Source of the DNA: Gallaecimonas xiamenensis 3-C-1
GTDB lineage: Bacteria > Pseudomonadota > Gammaproteobacteria > Enterobacterales > Gallaecimonadaceae
Direction of reading: 5' to 3'
NCBI RefSeq assembly: GCF_000299915.1
Contig: NZ_AMRI01000024.1
Coordinates: 1 to 64,000, forward strand
DNA: 64,000 nucleotides
The translations under genes were made by a program, and so were the position numbers. Positions 8,417 through 16,670 of the stretch are shown piece after piece. A model generated the notes under the pieces. That model was not told where the DNA came from. It saw only the letters and a program-made list of their open reading frames with translations, and made no database searches. Positions within the stretch are counted from its first letter, which is position 1. The number at the start of each line of letters is the position of its first letter.

Positions 8417-8833
8417 TTGCAATTGGAAATCACATTAGAAGTTGGAAAGGAGATATTGGCCCAGCAATCCTTTAGTCGATTATTGGGCACCGAGCTTGTA
8501 AAGTTCGAGAAGGGTTATGCTGAACTGATTTTAGAAATTAAAGAAGATCTAAAGCAAAATAACGGTTTCGCTCATGGTGGTGTGGTGAGCTACATGGCTG
8601 ATAACTGTATAACCTTTGCCGGCGCGTCTGTGCTAGGTGCTTGTGTGACATCAGAGTACAAAATAAATTACGTCCGTCCTTCAATTGGAGAGCGTTTGAT
8701 CGCAAAGGCAAAAGTATTGCACGCAGGTAACCGTCAATCTACTTGTGAGTGTAAAGTATTCGTTTTGGAAAACGACAAGGAAAAATTAGTAGCTGTTGCC
8801 CTTGGAACCATAAGCAAGATTCAAGCACCATAA
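8417..8833 (+). CDS. PaaI-type hotdog-fold thioesterase
   Basis: 138 residues with the PaaI/YdiI-like hotdog motif NGFAHGGVVSYMADNCIT, where the HGG segment at about residue 52 marks the active-site helix. A typical beta core follows (EYKINYVRPSIGERLIAKAKV). The family hydrolyses acyl-CoA thioesters; the substrate here is unknown. The only usable start in frame is TTG 8417, because an ATG at 8410 is in another frame. The gene is a cassette between attC-like sites. Confidence 0.85.
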   Translation: MQLEITLEVGKEILAQQSFSRLLGTELVKFEKGYAELILEIKEDLKQNNGFAHGGVVSYMADNCITFAGASVLGACVTSEYKINYVRPSIGERLIAKAKVLHAGNRQSTCECKVFVLENDKEKLVAVALGTISKIQAP

Positions 8834-8879
8834 TCTAACCATTGCAGCCACCAGACCCACATCGCTATGGGAATTATGA
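8833..8879 (+). repeat. Short degenerate attC-like site
   Basis: ATCTAAC left core (8833-8839) overlaps the stop codon of the thioesterase gene. The right side only approximates the consensus (ATTATGA at 8873-8879). Spacing before the next ATG (8892) is typical of the array. Confidence 0.4.
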
Positions 8880-8891
8880 GTAAGTGAGACA

Positions 8892-9350
8892 ATGAATTAT
8901 CTTCCTCGTGAAAAAGCAAAAGAATTAATTCAGGAAATTGGGTTCTCTAAATTTTTCATTGATGTAATAGATGGGCGGCTTGACTCTCCTATAAGCATTT
9001 ACTTTGGTTGTCCAACTCTTTATTACCTTAGTGATGAAGAGCAGGCAGCATATAACCTGGGCGATATATTACCTCTGTGGGAAGATGCTGGCGGTTATAT
9101 GCAGTATGCATATGACATCGAGAGAAAAGATTATATTATCTTTGATATAGAGGATGGTGATGTATCAAGCCGATATACATGGGACGAGTTGATTAAATCT
9201 GTTATCGACACTCTAATAGAGCATGAATACGACGAACATGAAAATCTTGAAGAAACAATTTCTGCAGTAAAGTTTTTGTTAGCAGATTTAAATATCGGGA
9301 ATTTTGATAAATTAGCAGCTGACATACAAAGTGAATGGGAAAACCCCTAA
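8892..9350 (+). CDS. Hypothetical cassette protein, possibly SUKH-like (152 aa)
   Basis: 152-residue very acidic protein. The pattern PTLYYLSDEEQAAYNLGDILPLWEDAGGYMQYAYDI, followed by IIFDIEDG, loosely recalls SMI1/KNR4-type immunity proteins, but I cannot confirm the family. No signal peptide or membrane helix. AT-rich and placed between cassette recombination sites. Confidence 0.6.
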   Translation: MNYLPREKAKELIQEIGFSKFFIDVIDGRLDSPISIYFGCPTLYYLSDEEQAAYNLGDILPLWEDAGGYMQYAYDIERKDYIIFDIEDGDVSSRYTWDELIKSVIDTLIEHEYDEHENLEETISAVKFLLADLNIGNFDKLAADIQSEWENP

Positions 9351-9426
9351 AAAGACCAGGTACGCCACCCACAAAAATTACGGACCGGACCTCGCTATCG
9401 CGAGGCCCATGTTGGTCGCGTTAGGT
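9350..9426 (+). repeat. attC recombination site
   Basis: Right core GTTAGGT (9420-9426) and an inner perfect hairpin CCTCGC-TAT-CGCGAGG near 9390-9406. The left core is poorly conserved. Confidence 0.55.
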
Positions 9427-9457
9427 TTTGAATCCCATTTTATACAAGGAGGTATTT

Positions 9458-10000
9458 ATGACTTATCTAATGCGTAAAGATCATGCGCAAGCTGAAAGTA
9501 AATTCAAGAAACTAAGAGAAATTGCTTACGAAATAACAATGGAGGATTTTCCAGAAGTTCAAGTTTCAGGCGTCTCCTATTTGGATGCTCTGGAAGCAGA
9601 TAGGTGGAAGGAAAGTTCGAGGGAACAAGGAAGACCTCAAAGATCGAGCTGGCAGTGGTCTAAAGAATATCCACATTATTTGACAAGGCCAAATAGGTTT
9701 GAAATCACGGTCCGAAGAGGAGGAATCCTTGGGGGAATATGCTTAGGTCAATTATCAAAGCATGGTCAAAACTTGAGATTAAATCTAATTGAATCAACTC
9801 CTCTAAGGCCAACACCATTAGGCTTGAGAGCATTGCCAATAATCTCTTACACAGCAGCAGTGTTTGCTGATATTGTTGGTGCAAAAGAGTTGTGGGTAAT
9901 TGATCCACTGCCAGCTTTAGAAGGTTTATATTGCTCAGAGGGTTTTGGCTCTCGCGAGTATTATCATGGTAAACGAGTTGGACAAAGGAGAATTTTATGA
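9458..10000 (+). CDS. Hypothetical protein (180 aa), first gene of a three-gene unit
   Basis: I chose ATG 9458 because it follows a strong AAGGAGG ribosome binding site, giving 180 residues rather than 190. The protein is soluble. Its C-terminal half (RFEITVRRGGILGGICLGQLSKHG, then AKELWVIDPLPALEGLYCSEGFG) has the look of a GNAT-type fold: a beta hairpin, then a helix, then a late LYxxxGF segment. The acetyl-CoA loop is not clear, so this is only a guess. The next gene overlaps its stop by four bases (ATGA). The unit is AT-rich and lies at the end of the cassette region. Confidence 0.7.
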   Translation: MTYLMRKDHAQAESKFKKLREIAYEITMEDFPEVQVSGVSYLDALEADRWKESSREQGRPQRSSWQWSKEYPHYLTRPNRFEITVRRGGILGGICLGQLSKHGQNLRLNLIESTPLRPTPLGLRALPIISYTAAVFADIVGAKELWVIDPLPALEGLYCSEGFGSREYYHGKRVGQRRIL

Positions 10001-10182
10001 TTCCTGATCCAAATACAAAAGAAGGGATGGATGAAATTCAGCGTCGGATAAAAAGAAGACGTGAAGAAACTACAGAAGCACGTAAACGAGCGGAAGACGA
10101 ACCTGATGATGAAGTAAGTGGGAAGCTAACAAACCCGAGTGAACTTGATTTAGTTAGAGATAGGAAAAAAAATGATGAATGA
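9997..10182 (+). CDS. Small charged protein (61 aa) coupled to the preceding gene
   Basis: 61 residues, extremely charged (EIQRRIKRRREETTEARKRA, later DEPDDEV), predicted helical and partly disordered. ATG 9997 overlaps the previous stop codon (ATGA), indicating translational coupling. Size, charge and coupling would suit an antitoxin or adaptor for the upstream protein, which is inference only. Confidence 0.65.
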   Translation: MIPDPNTKEGMDEIQRRIKRRREETTEARKRAEDEPDDEVSGKLTNPSELDLVRDRKKNDE

Positions 10183-10267
10183 AAGTAAAGATGTGAATAA
10201 AGAACAGATTAAAATTGAGCTTCGAAGAAAAAAGGAAGAGATTAAACAAAAAGCACAAAGAATAGAA
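10172..10267 (+). CDS. Very short Lys/Glu-rich peptide frame (31 aa)
   Basis: Tandem ATGs at 10172 and 10175 overlap the end of the preceding gene. The frame encodes a Lys/Glu-rich helical peptide (IKIELRRKKEEIKQKAQ) of the same style as the upstream 61-residue protein. It may be a third member of the unit or a chance frame. Confidence 0.3.
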
Positions 10268-10717
10268 AATGCTTTCAAAGCGCTTAAGCAGCAAAGTGGA
10301 AGCTAACAAGTACAGCTGGTTATAAATAGACATAAAAACGGTCACAATTCCAAAGCACTCTGAGGCAGCGAGGCTGCAAAGTTGCTGGATTTAGGGCAGT
10401 GTTCTTTAGATCTGGCGGAAGAGCTGGCTTTGTCTAATAAGTAATCTTATAAGCTTTGGACTGCTGGCCTGTTTAAATAATCAAGCATCATTTCAGACTC
10501 TTTGATCGATGATTATGAAGATGAATCAGTATCGGATTTGTGGTTATTCAAGAAATACTGGAATTTTAGATAAACTCAGTGGAGTAAAAATCCGCTGATT
10601 CAATCAATAAGATTGAAAACCTATTAGTAAGAGCAATGGAATACCAAGATTCATTGCTAGCCAGGCTAGTTTACTACGGGCCTCCGGCCCTCCGCAGAAC
10701 AGCTTGCAGAGGCTCTG
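10268..10717. other. AT-rich stretch without a recognised gene
   Basis: A left-core-like AGCTAAC occurs at 10303-10309 with no partner heptamer. A frame near 10375-10443 (AAKLLDLGQCSLDLAEELALSNK then stop) looks like the tail of a lost gene. Nothing else is supported. Confidence 0.35.
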
Positions 10718-11221
10718 ATGAAGCAAAGTGATAAACTACAAAAGAAATTTGGCGAACTTAAGGAAAAAAGACGTTTAGCGCGCCAAGTAGATTTTTTGGC
10801 AAGATTAAAAGATGAACTAGACATAGAACTAAGATTTGCCTCAGATCTTGATGAAATATCTGTTGAAAGAACCCCAGCAAAATACTTATGTCCAAGAAAA
10901 TATATGGGGCATGAGTTAGCTAAACTAAGTTTAGCTGAAGCTAGCAATACCGAATTATGTAAAGCGTTCTTATCACATGCGGTGGGTGAATCGAGAAAAT
11001 GGTCGCTATTTTATGTTAGCGACGAAAAGTATGGTGATTGTTGGTTGAAAGTAGACACGACTACAATCCAGAAGCTGGTCGCCTATGAGATTGAAAATGC
11101 AAATTTACGTATGGGGTTTGAATGTTTACTGGCAGATCCAATAGCTGGTGATATTATTGGTATTTTTGAAGACGAGTACGATTTCCATATTTGCAAGTAC
11201 AGCGAAAAATCTAACCAATAG
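10718..11221 (+). CDS. Hypothetical protein (167 aa)
   Basis: 167 residues. An N-terminal basic coiled region (KLQKKFGELKEKRRLARQVDF) precedes a globular part with KYLCPRKYMGHELAK and a C-terminal acidic strand (GDIIGIFEDEYDFHIC). I do not recognise it. The general layout is reminiscent of small immunity proteins, but this is weak. The ATG is preceded by GAGG six bases upstream. AT-rich accessory region. Confidence 0.6.
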   Translation: MKQSDKLQKKFGELKEKRRLARQVDFLARLKDELDIELRFASDLDEISVERTPAKYLCPRKYMGHELAKLSLAEASNTELCKAFLSHAVGESRKWSLFYVSDEKYGDCWLKVDTTTIQKLVAYEIENANLRMGFECLLADPIAGDIIGIFEDEYDFHICKYSEKSNQ

Positions 11222-11259
11222 GTGCAGGTAATAGCTCCTTAGTTAGATTCATATCGTTA

Positions 11260-11291
11260 AATGGTGAAATGGTGAAATGGTGAAATGGTGA
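11260..11291. repeat. Octanucleotide tandem repeat (AATGGTGA) x 4
   Basis: Four exact head-to-tail copies of AATGGTGA run from 11260 to 11291. Because eight is not a multiple of three, each gain or loss of a unit changes the reading frame of the downstream open frame. This is the pattern used by phase-variable genes. Confidence 0.9.
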
Positions 11292-11469
11292 AATTGATTC
11301 CCTTAATACATTGCTTGGACATTATAGCAAGGGAACAAATAACGGATACCCATCTTTTATTTCATTTTCTGAAGTGCAACAAGCGCTTTGTGATGATACT
11401 GATATTTATGGCTCTGATGTACCGGTAATGGTATCTGTTGCACTATTTAATTCTGGCCAAGATGGTTAA
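11290..11469 (+). pseudogene. Open coding-like frame without a start codon, after the octamer repeat
   Basis: About 60 codons read as a credible protein tail (SLNTLLGHYSKG, PSFISFSEVQQALC, VPVMVSVALFN) and stop at 11467-11469. In the present repeat length the ATG inside the repeat (11269) leads to a stop at 11281, so this frame has no start. It is either a phase-OFF gene or the relic of one. Confidence 0.35.
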
Positions 11470-11538
11470 TCTTCTACCATGTGGAATTTTATATGGCCAC
11501 TGAGAGTCAAAATAAGGGTAAGTGCTAGGCTTGTTAAT

Positions 11539-11796
11539 ATGACAAACAAATATACTCCACCGATAAAGCTCAAAGAATGGCGCAATGACATTCCCGATGG
11601 CGAGCTGTATGGGGTTTACATTGCCTCCGACCAAAGTGTTTGCTGCACGTCTGGGCGATTTGCACACGCATCCGGCGCAATCAGCACCTCATGGCAGGAG
11701 TTCTTAGCGGGAGAAATGAACTCTCTGGTTGCTCAAAAAATGGGCACGGGTGTTCTGCATGACATTCTCTATTACCTTAAGACGCTGCACCGCTGA
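11539..11796 (+). CDS. Hypothetical protein (85 aa)
   Basis: 85 residues from ATG 11539, which I prefer over an upstream ATG at 11479 because the extra 20 residues look non-native. It contains DGELYGVYIASDQSVCCTSG and a helical C-terminus. No family recognised. Moderate GC marks the transition from the cassette-like region to the chromosome. Confidence 0.5.
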   Translation: MTNKYTPPIKLKEWRNDIPDGELYGVYIASDQSVCCTSGRFAHASGAISTSWQEFLAGEMNSLVAQKMGTGVLHDILYYLKTLHR

Positions 11797-11856
11797 TGTC
11801 TCCTGGCATTAGTGTACCGGCCTCTGTCTGTTATCTGCATCTGTGATAAATAGCCT

Positions 11857-12270
11857 ATGGAACTCAAGAGAATCCCTTTGCCAACAGCCGACAGGCTGAC
11901 CTTCGGCGAGCAGCAACCCTGGTTGCTGTGCCTTTGTGAAGAAGAAAAGGCCAACCTTCGTGCTGCCCTGCCCGGACACTTGGTTGCGCTGCTAAGCGAC
12001 ACAGGTGTGCAGCTCTATCTTAAACAGCAAGAGTTGGGTTTTGCCTTTGATGCCATCCAATCTGCGCAGCTTTACTTCATGAGGCGTGCCAAGGGCCAGG
12101 GTTGGATAACACTTGAGGCCAGGTTGGTCAAAACCGGTGAGACTTTTAGGATACTGGATATGGATCGCTTTACGGATTCAGGCCTTAAATGGTTTATTGA
12201 CAATCAAAAGCAGCTGGAATCCTTCATAGGCATGCCTATTGTTGTGCAAGATTGCGGCTACGATTGCTAA
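11857..12270 (+). CDS. Hypothetical protein (137 aa)
   Basis: 137-residue soluble protein with no recognised domain. The sequence has a balanced mix of strands and helices (RLTFGEQQPWLLCLCEEEKAN, then WITLEARLVKTGETFRILDMD). No signal peptide. The codon pattern looks genuinely coding, and it lies in the same direction as its neighbours but with its own spacing. Confidence 0.6.
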   Translation: MELKRIPLPTADRLTFGEQQPWLLCLCEEEKANLRAALPGHLVALLSDTGVQLYLKQQELGFAFDAIQSAQLYFMRRAKGQGWITLEARLVKTGETFRILDMDRFTDSGLKWFIDNQKQLESFIGMPIVVQDCGYDC

Positions 12271-12310
12271 TGAACACTGGAGCGCTTGATAGTTTCAGCG
12301 ACTACTCTTG

Positions 12311-12757
12311 ATGATGCCATGGATGATAACAGTTTTTAATCCCACTTATGCCTATCTGGTTTATGGGTTACTTTTTCTATTGGCGCTGTCATTTAAACAC
12401 TTCGATAAAATAAACGAATATCTTTTTAGAAAAGCGGAGTACTGCGACTCAGGACGCAAAATAAAGCTGCTCTATCGCTGTGTTTATGAGACTACGTCAT
12501 TCACCACTACCCTATTTACTGGTATATTAGTAACCATTCCTTTGGTGCTGCCGGTTTTTTCGACTGTCTGCCTATTCTTTACTGATCATTATCTAATTCA
12601 CTTCTTTTTTCTTAATGCCATTTTCTTACTGCCATTTATTTCCTTACCCAAGAGCGAAGGATTGATGGTATTTATACCAGCTCTCTTATCCTATTTTGCC
12701 TGCCTTGCCGTCGGACTTGTTATTGTTGTGGCAAGGCTTGCCATGGCCTTTTTTTAA
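12311..12757 (+). CDS. Hypothetical multi-pass membrane protein (148 aa)
   Basis: About 148 residues with four hydrophobic helices: near 12-30 (AYLVYGLLFLLALSF), 67-90 (FTGILVTIPLVLPVFSTVCLFF), 95-113 and 118-147. The loop after the first helix is rich in charged residues and Cys/Tyr. Start is uncertain: ATG 12311, ATG 12314 and a TTG at 12308 are in frame, and none has a strong ribosome binding site. Function unknown. Confidence 0.55.
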   Translation: MMPWMITVFNPTYAYLVYGLLFLLALSFKHFDKINEYLFRKAEYCDSGRKIKLLYRCVYETTSFTTTLFTGILVTIPLVLPVFSTVCLFFTDHYLIHFFFLNAIFLLPFISLPKSEGLMVFIPALLSYFACLAVGLVIVVARLAMAFF

Positions 12758-12903
12758 GCCATTACTGGCTGTAAACCTCACGGGTTGTCAAACCCTATGG
12801 CTAAATATGATTAGTTTAAGTCGGGTGGCTTTCGCCGGCGGCTACTTTTATTAGAGCAACGGATTGGCCTTTGTTCTCAATACCACGCACGAAGGGAGTT
12901 ATC

Positions 12904-13392
12904 GTGAGTCAATCATTCTGGGATATCGTTGCAACGGCGAAAGACAAGGCGGGAGCGGATTGGCAAGCCCGACCAAACGCCTTAAGGGACATTCTGGTGA
13001 CCCTGCCGCCAGACGAGATTTGCCGGTTCGACAGGGAATACCGGCTTAAATTGGTGCAGTCCTATCGTTGGGATCTATGGGGTGCCGCCTACCTGATCAA
13101 TGGCGGCTGCTCTGATGACGGTTTCGATTACTTTCGTGATTTTCTGATCTCTGAAGGCAAAGAGGTCTTCGAGTCGGCCCTGGCTCACCCGGACAGCCTC
13201 AGTTCCTTGGCCGAGCTGGAAGACGCCGAGTTGGAGGATTTCAGGTACGTCATTGGTGAAGCTTACGAGCAGCTTGTCGGCGAAGAGTTGCCCATAGCAG
13301 ATATCGATTACCCCAATGAGCCCGCTGGGGAAGAGTGGGACGAGGATGATCTCCAAGAGCTGTTCCCCAAACTAGCCGCCCTTTATGAGTAA
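12904..13392 (+). CDS. DUF4240 domain protein
   Basis: 162 residues that match the DUF4240 pattern. FWDIVATA is at the N-terminus, then WDLWGAAYLINGGCSDDGF with the family's invariant GCSDDGF, then YFRDFLISEGKEVFE and a very acidic tail. The function of the family is unknown; members are often beside conflict or competence genes. I chose GTG 12904 because it follows GAAGGGAG and places FW at residue 5, as in the family. An ATG at 12871 would add a non-conserved leader. Confidence 0.85.
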   Translation: MSQSFWDIVATAKDKAGADWQARPNALRDILVTLPPDEICRFDREYRLKLVQSYRWDLWGAAYLINGGCSDDGFDYFRDFLISEGKEVFESALAHPDSLSSLAELEDAELEDFRYVIGEAYEQLVGEELPIADIDYPNEPAGEEWDEDDLQELFPKLAALYE

Positions 13393-13516
13393 CCCCTAAG
13401 GCGCCGACCATCGCCACGGCAGGAAGCCGGGTACCGCATGGCCCGGCTCCTATCTAACCCGGCAGTTAGCCTGTATATTGGCAAAGCTGTTTTGTCCAAG
13501 GTGAAAGAAGTAAAAG

Positions 13517-14413
13517 ATGAAGTTTTCCAAGGTGTATTTAGTCGTTCCGGTATTGGCCTTAGCTTTTTTAGTTTTATTTTTCAGCATGAAAGAAGATTAC
13601 GTTGATTACAACACCCTGGAAATAATAGAGAATATTGCTTATATCAAAGGGGAAAAGGCACCCTACTCCGGGCCTGTTCGATATTACGACCAAGAGGGCC
13701 GTTTACGTCAGAAGGCAATCCTTAAAGAAGGTAAGCTGAACGGCTTGCTGAGGGATTATGACCAAGCTGGAAACCTCTCTTCGACTACAGATTTCAAGGA
13801 TGGCGTAATAGATGGCTTTGTTAAGGTCTATCTAGAAAATGGCAACCTGAATAAAGACATTCCCTATAAGAATGGTGAAAAAGACGGCACCGAGAAAATC
13901 TATGCCTTCGAAGACGGTAGTTTGTCTGAAACGATAGAGTACAGTGCCGGCAAGAAAAACGGCTGGCATATAAAGTACTGGGAGAATGATGAATTAAGCT
14001 ACCGCATCCATTTCAAGGACGGAGTCGAGAATGGAAAATGGGAAAAGTACAACTTCGGCAAGGTAGTGCTTGAAGGTGAAACCATCAATGGCGAAGAGGA
14101 AGGGGAATGGCACACCTATTTCCCAGGTACTGACAATATTCAAGGAGTGGCAAACTTCCATCTAGGCAAGCTCCACGGCAAGGTGGTTGAGTATTATGAA
14201 AGCGGCGCCGTTAAGGTTATCGAGCATTATTCCGACGGTTCCAAAGTCGGCAACTGGCAAACCTTTTATGAAACTGGTCAGTTGGAGGTGGATACCCATT
14301 ATCAGAACAACCTCCGCCAGGGCACTGTTGTTGAGTACCGTTCTGACGGCCATGTGATTGCCCGTACCGAGTACGACAAAGGTGAACCGGTCAGCCAGCC
14401 CCCAACCCAGTAA
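13517..14413 (+). CDS. Membrane-anchored YwqK-like (MORN-type repeat) protein
   Basis: 298 residues with an N-terminal signal-anchor (about 6-24) and then at least eight short YwqK/MORN-type repeats of the form G-x-x-x-G-x-W/Y-x-x-Y. Examples are GKLNGLLRDYD, GVIDGFVKVYLENG, GEEEGEWHTYF and GSKVGNWQTFYETGQL. YwqK is known as a toxin-antitoxin-type protein in Bacillus; repeat proteins like this usually mediate protein or membrane contacts. It stands alone, so partner and role are unknown. The ATG follows GTGAAAGAAG. Confidence 0.8.
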   Translation: MKFSKVYLVVPVLALAFLVLFFSMKEDYVDYNTLEIIENIAYIKGEKAPYSGPVRYYDQEGRLRQKAILKEGKLNGLLRDYDQAGNLSSTTDFKDGVIDGFVKVYLENGNLNKDIPYKNGEKDGTEKIYAFEDGSLSETIEYSAGKKNGWHIKYWENDELSYRIHFKDGVENGKWEKYNFGKVVLEGETINGEEEGEWHTYFPGTDNIQGVANFHLGKLHGKVVEYYESGAVKVIEHYSDGSKVGNWQTFYETGQLEVDTHYQNNLRQGTVVEYRSDGHVIARTEYDKGEPVSQPPTQ

Positions 14414-14490
14414 GGGTTTTCTTCTACATTGCCCAACTTGGCGGGGCTATTGAGAGCGCCGCCTATCACTGTCAGCATTCGAGGTCTGTT

Positions 14491-14691
14491 ATGCCTTATG
14501 TCAACGTTCAAATCACCGCCGGTGCCACCAGAGAGCAGAAAACCCAGCTGGTCCAAGATATCACTGCGTCTTTAAGCAGGGTCCTCGGCAAAAAGCCTGA
14601 ACACACTCATATAGTTATCCAGGAGATCGCCGAGGAAAACTGGGGTTATGCCGGGCAGCTGACCGATGACTGGAAAAAACAGCAGCCCTGA
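14491..14691 (+). CDS. 4-oxalocrotonate tautomerase family protein
   Basis: 66 residues. Pro follows the initiator Met, giving the N-terminal Pro general base of the family after Met removal. The sequence MPYVNVQITAGATREQK, then a helix ending in VLGKKPEHTHIVIQEI, matches single-domain 4-OT proteins that form hexamers and catalyse keto-enol tautomerisation. C-terminal ENWGYAGQLTDDW is typical. Substrate unknown. Confidence 0.85.
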   Translation: MPYVNVQITAGATREQKTQLVQDITASLSRVLGKKPEHTHIVIQEIAEENWGYAGQLTDDWKKQQP

Positions 14692-14788
14692 GCAGCCAAT
14701 CACTTGCCAGTGAACTCGACGCTACACCCACCGCCTCGGCGATAGACATCATTACTGGTAGTAACGCCCGCCTGGTAGGGAGACAGCA

Positions 14789-14998
14789 ATGGCAACAGAG
14801 CGACAAATCCGGTCTTGCAGCGAATGCCAAAGCCGGTACTTTGCTGACAGTTCGCTCATGGCCGGGCTCTGCCCTGAATGTGCCCATCATCTCTACGGCT
14901 ACGACAACTGCCCTCACCAGATGGCTAAGGGCCGCTGCAGGCTCTGTCATTGGGACGGCTCGATGTCAGCCTTCGTAAAACGGCTAAAAAGTGGCTGA
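14789..14998 (+). CDS. Small zinc-ribbon-like protein (69 aa)
   Basis: 69 residues with CSECQSRYF and CPEC in the first half and CPHQMAKGRCRLCHWDG in the second. Four or more Cys pairs spaced as CxxC suggest two zinc ribbons. Function unknown. The ATG is preceded by GGGAGACAGCA, a fair ribosome binding site. Confidence 0.65.
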   Translation: MATERQIRSCSECQSRYFADSSLMAGLCPECAHHLYGYDNCPHQMAKGRCRLCHWDGSMSAFVKRLKSG

Positions 14999-15121
14999 CC
15001 AGCAGCCTGGGGCAACTGCCACAGGGGTATCGGCCACTGGCCTTTCCAAGCCATATCCTTCAGCCCCCGGCCCTAAGCCAGTGGATCACGGCCAGCAGGC
15101 CCAACTAGACAGCAGAGCCCC

Positions 15122-15670
15122 ATGGAATACCCCAACGCGCTTATCTACGACGAGGTCCTGAACGACCTCTACGACTACTTCTTTGTCGCCGACCTCGACA
15201 ACATGGCCAGGTTCAAGGAGGCCCAAGACCTGGATGACGACTTACTCAGCCCTTTGGTCAGCTCGGAACAGGGCGATCGGATAGTCGAGCAGGGGGTGAT
15301 GTTGGCACTGCCCGGCATTACCAACCGGCCTTACCATCTGCTGTTCAAGCACGGCGCCGCCGCCACCCTGGCCGCCCCCGGTAACCAGGTGATCCACCAC
15401 AAAGGCGGCTATCTCCTTGAAGTGACCAGCGGCAGGGTGCACCTGTTCACAGTGCCTTTGCTGATGGACTGGTCAGGGCGACGGGCCTTTGTACAGGACA
15501 ACAAACCCAGTTTCGCCCTGCCCAAGGGGCACTACCGGGTGGAGGTGTTGGCCGGCTTCCTGAACGGCGACCCGGAAGGGGACGCCGCCATAGAGCTGCT
15601 CTTTACCAAGGCCGCGCCCTTCCAGCCCCAAATCGATCTCCAATACCGTTTCGCCTTGCCGGATTGCTGA
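15122..15670 (+). CDS. Hypothetical protein (182 aa)
   Basis: 182-residue soluble acidic protein that I do not recognise. An acidic N-terminal helix (EYPNALIYDEVLNDLYDYFF) is followed by a mostly beta C-terminal half (GGYLLEVTSGRVHLFTVPLL, GHYRVEVLAGFLNGD). No signal peptide. It lies 80 bases upstream of the broken ADP-ribosylglycohydrolase gene. Confidence 0.65.
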   Translation: MEYPNALIYDEVLNDLYDYFFVADLDNMARFKEAQDLDDDLLSPLVSSEQGDRIVEQGVMLALPGITNRPYHLLFKHGAAATLAAPGNQVIHHKGGYLLEVTSGRVHLFTVPLLMDWSGRRAFVQDNKPSFALPKGHYRVEVLAGFLNGDPEGDAAIELLFTKAAPFQPQIDLQYRFALPDC

Positions 15671-15749
15671 CCCAGCGGCGCACTTGCCCCTTAGGCCCTG
15701 GGCGGTAGAATGCCCCCAGAGCGACATCCGCTTTATAGGGAAATCAAGC

Positions 15750-16670
15750 ATGTACATGGAAGACAGAGCAGCAGGCGCCCTGGTTGGCCTGGCCGTTGGC
15801 GACGCCGTCGGCACCACCCTGGAGTTCGAAACCAGGGGCAGCTTTACCCCCATCACCGACATGGTGGGCGGCGGACCCTTCCAACTGCAAGCCGGCCAAT
15901 GGACAGACGACACCTCCATGGCCTTATGCCTGGGCCACAGCCTGCTGTACCAAAACGGCTTTGACGCCACAGACCAGATGAACCGCTACTGTAACTGGTA
16001 CCAATACGGCTAACTGAGCAGTAACGGCCACTGCTTCGATATCGGCATCACAGTGTCCTCGGCGCTACGCCGCTATCTGGAGACCAAAGACCCCTTCAGC
16101 GGCCCTACCGACCCCTATTCTTCCGGTAACGGGTCCATCATGCGGCTGGCGCCCATCCCCCTCTTCTACAGCCAGGACCTGCAGCAATGCCTGCACTTTG
16201 CCGGTGAAAGCTCCCGCACCACCCACGGCTCCCAGCAGTGCGTGGATGCCTGCCGGCTCTTTGCCCAACTGCTTTTCAACGCCATGAGAGCCAGCAGCAA
16301 GGCCGAGATTTTTTCCGGGCTGCACTCATCCCATTACTGCCAGGAAGTTGCCGCTATAGCCCAGGGGGATTTCCTGGCCGACAGTTACGAGCAGATGCAC
16401 GGCAGCGGTTATGTCATCGACAGCCTCAAATCCGCCCTCTGGTGCTTTAACCAGGGTAAGGACTTCAAGGACGCCGTCTTGCTAGCCGCCAATATCGGCA
16501 ACGACGCCGACACCACGGCCGCCATTTGCGGCCAGATAGCCGGGGCCTTTTACGGCTTCAGCCAGATCCCTGCCGATTGGCGCAGCCGCATCACCCTGGC
16601 TGACGACATCAAGCAGCTGGCCTTGGGGCTCCTGGCAGCAGGCCAAGCCAGGCAAGGCCAGCCAGCTTGA
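15750..16670 (+). pseudogene. ADP-ribosylglycohydrolase interrupted by one in-frame stop codon
   Basis: One continuous frame of about 306 codons encodes a DraG-type glycohydrolase. It contains GALVGLAVGDAVGTTLEF, WTDDTSMALCL (metal-binding TDDT), then NGSIMRLAPIPLFY and C-terminal NIGNDADTTAAICGQIAGA, which carries the second metal-binding DADT. Codon 88 is TAA (16011-16013) where relatives have Tyr (YGYLSS). It is either a recent pseudogene or a base error. If intact it would remove ADP-ribose from proteins. ATG 15750 or 15756 can start it. Confidence 0.85.

Noticed and set aside
1-9430. An integron integrase or transposase gene driving the array
   Set aside because: No tyrosine recombinase motif was found on either strand in the window; only a decayed RAYT is present.
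11260-11291. CRISPR-like array
   Set aside because: The units are 8 bp and directly adjacent with no spacers, so it is a simple tandem repeat.
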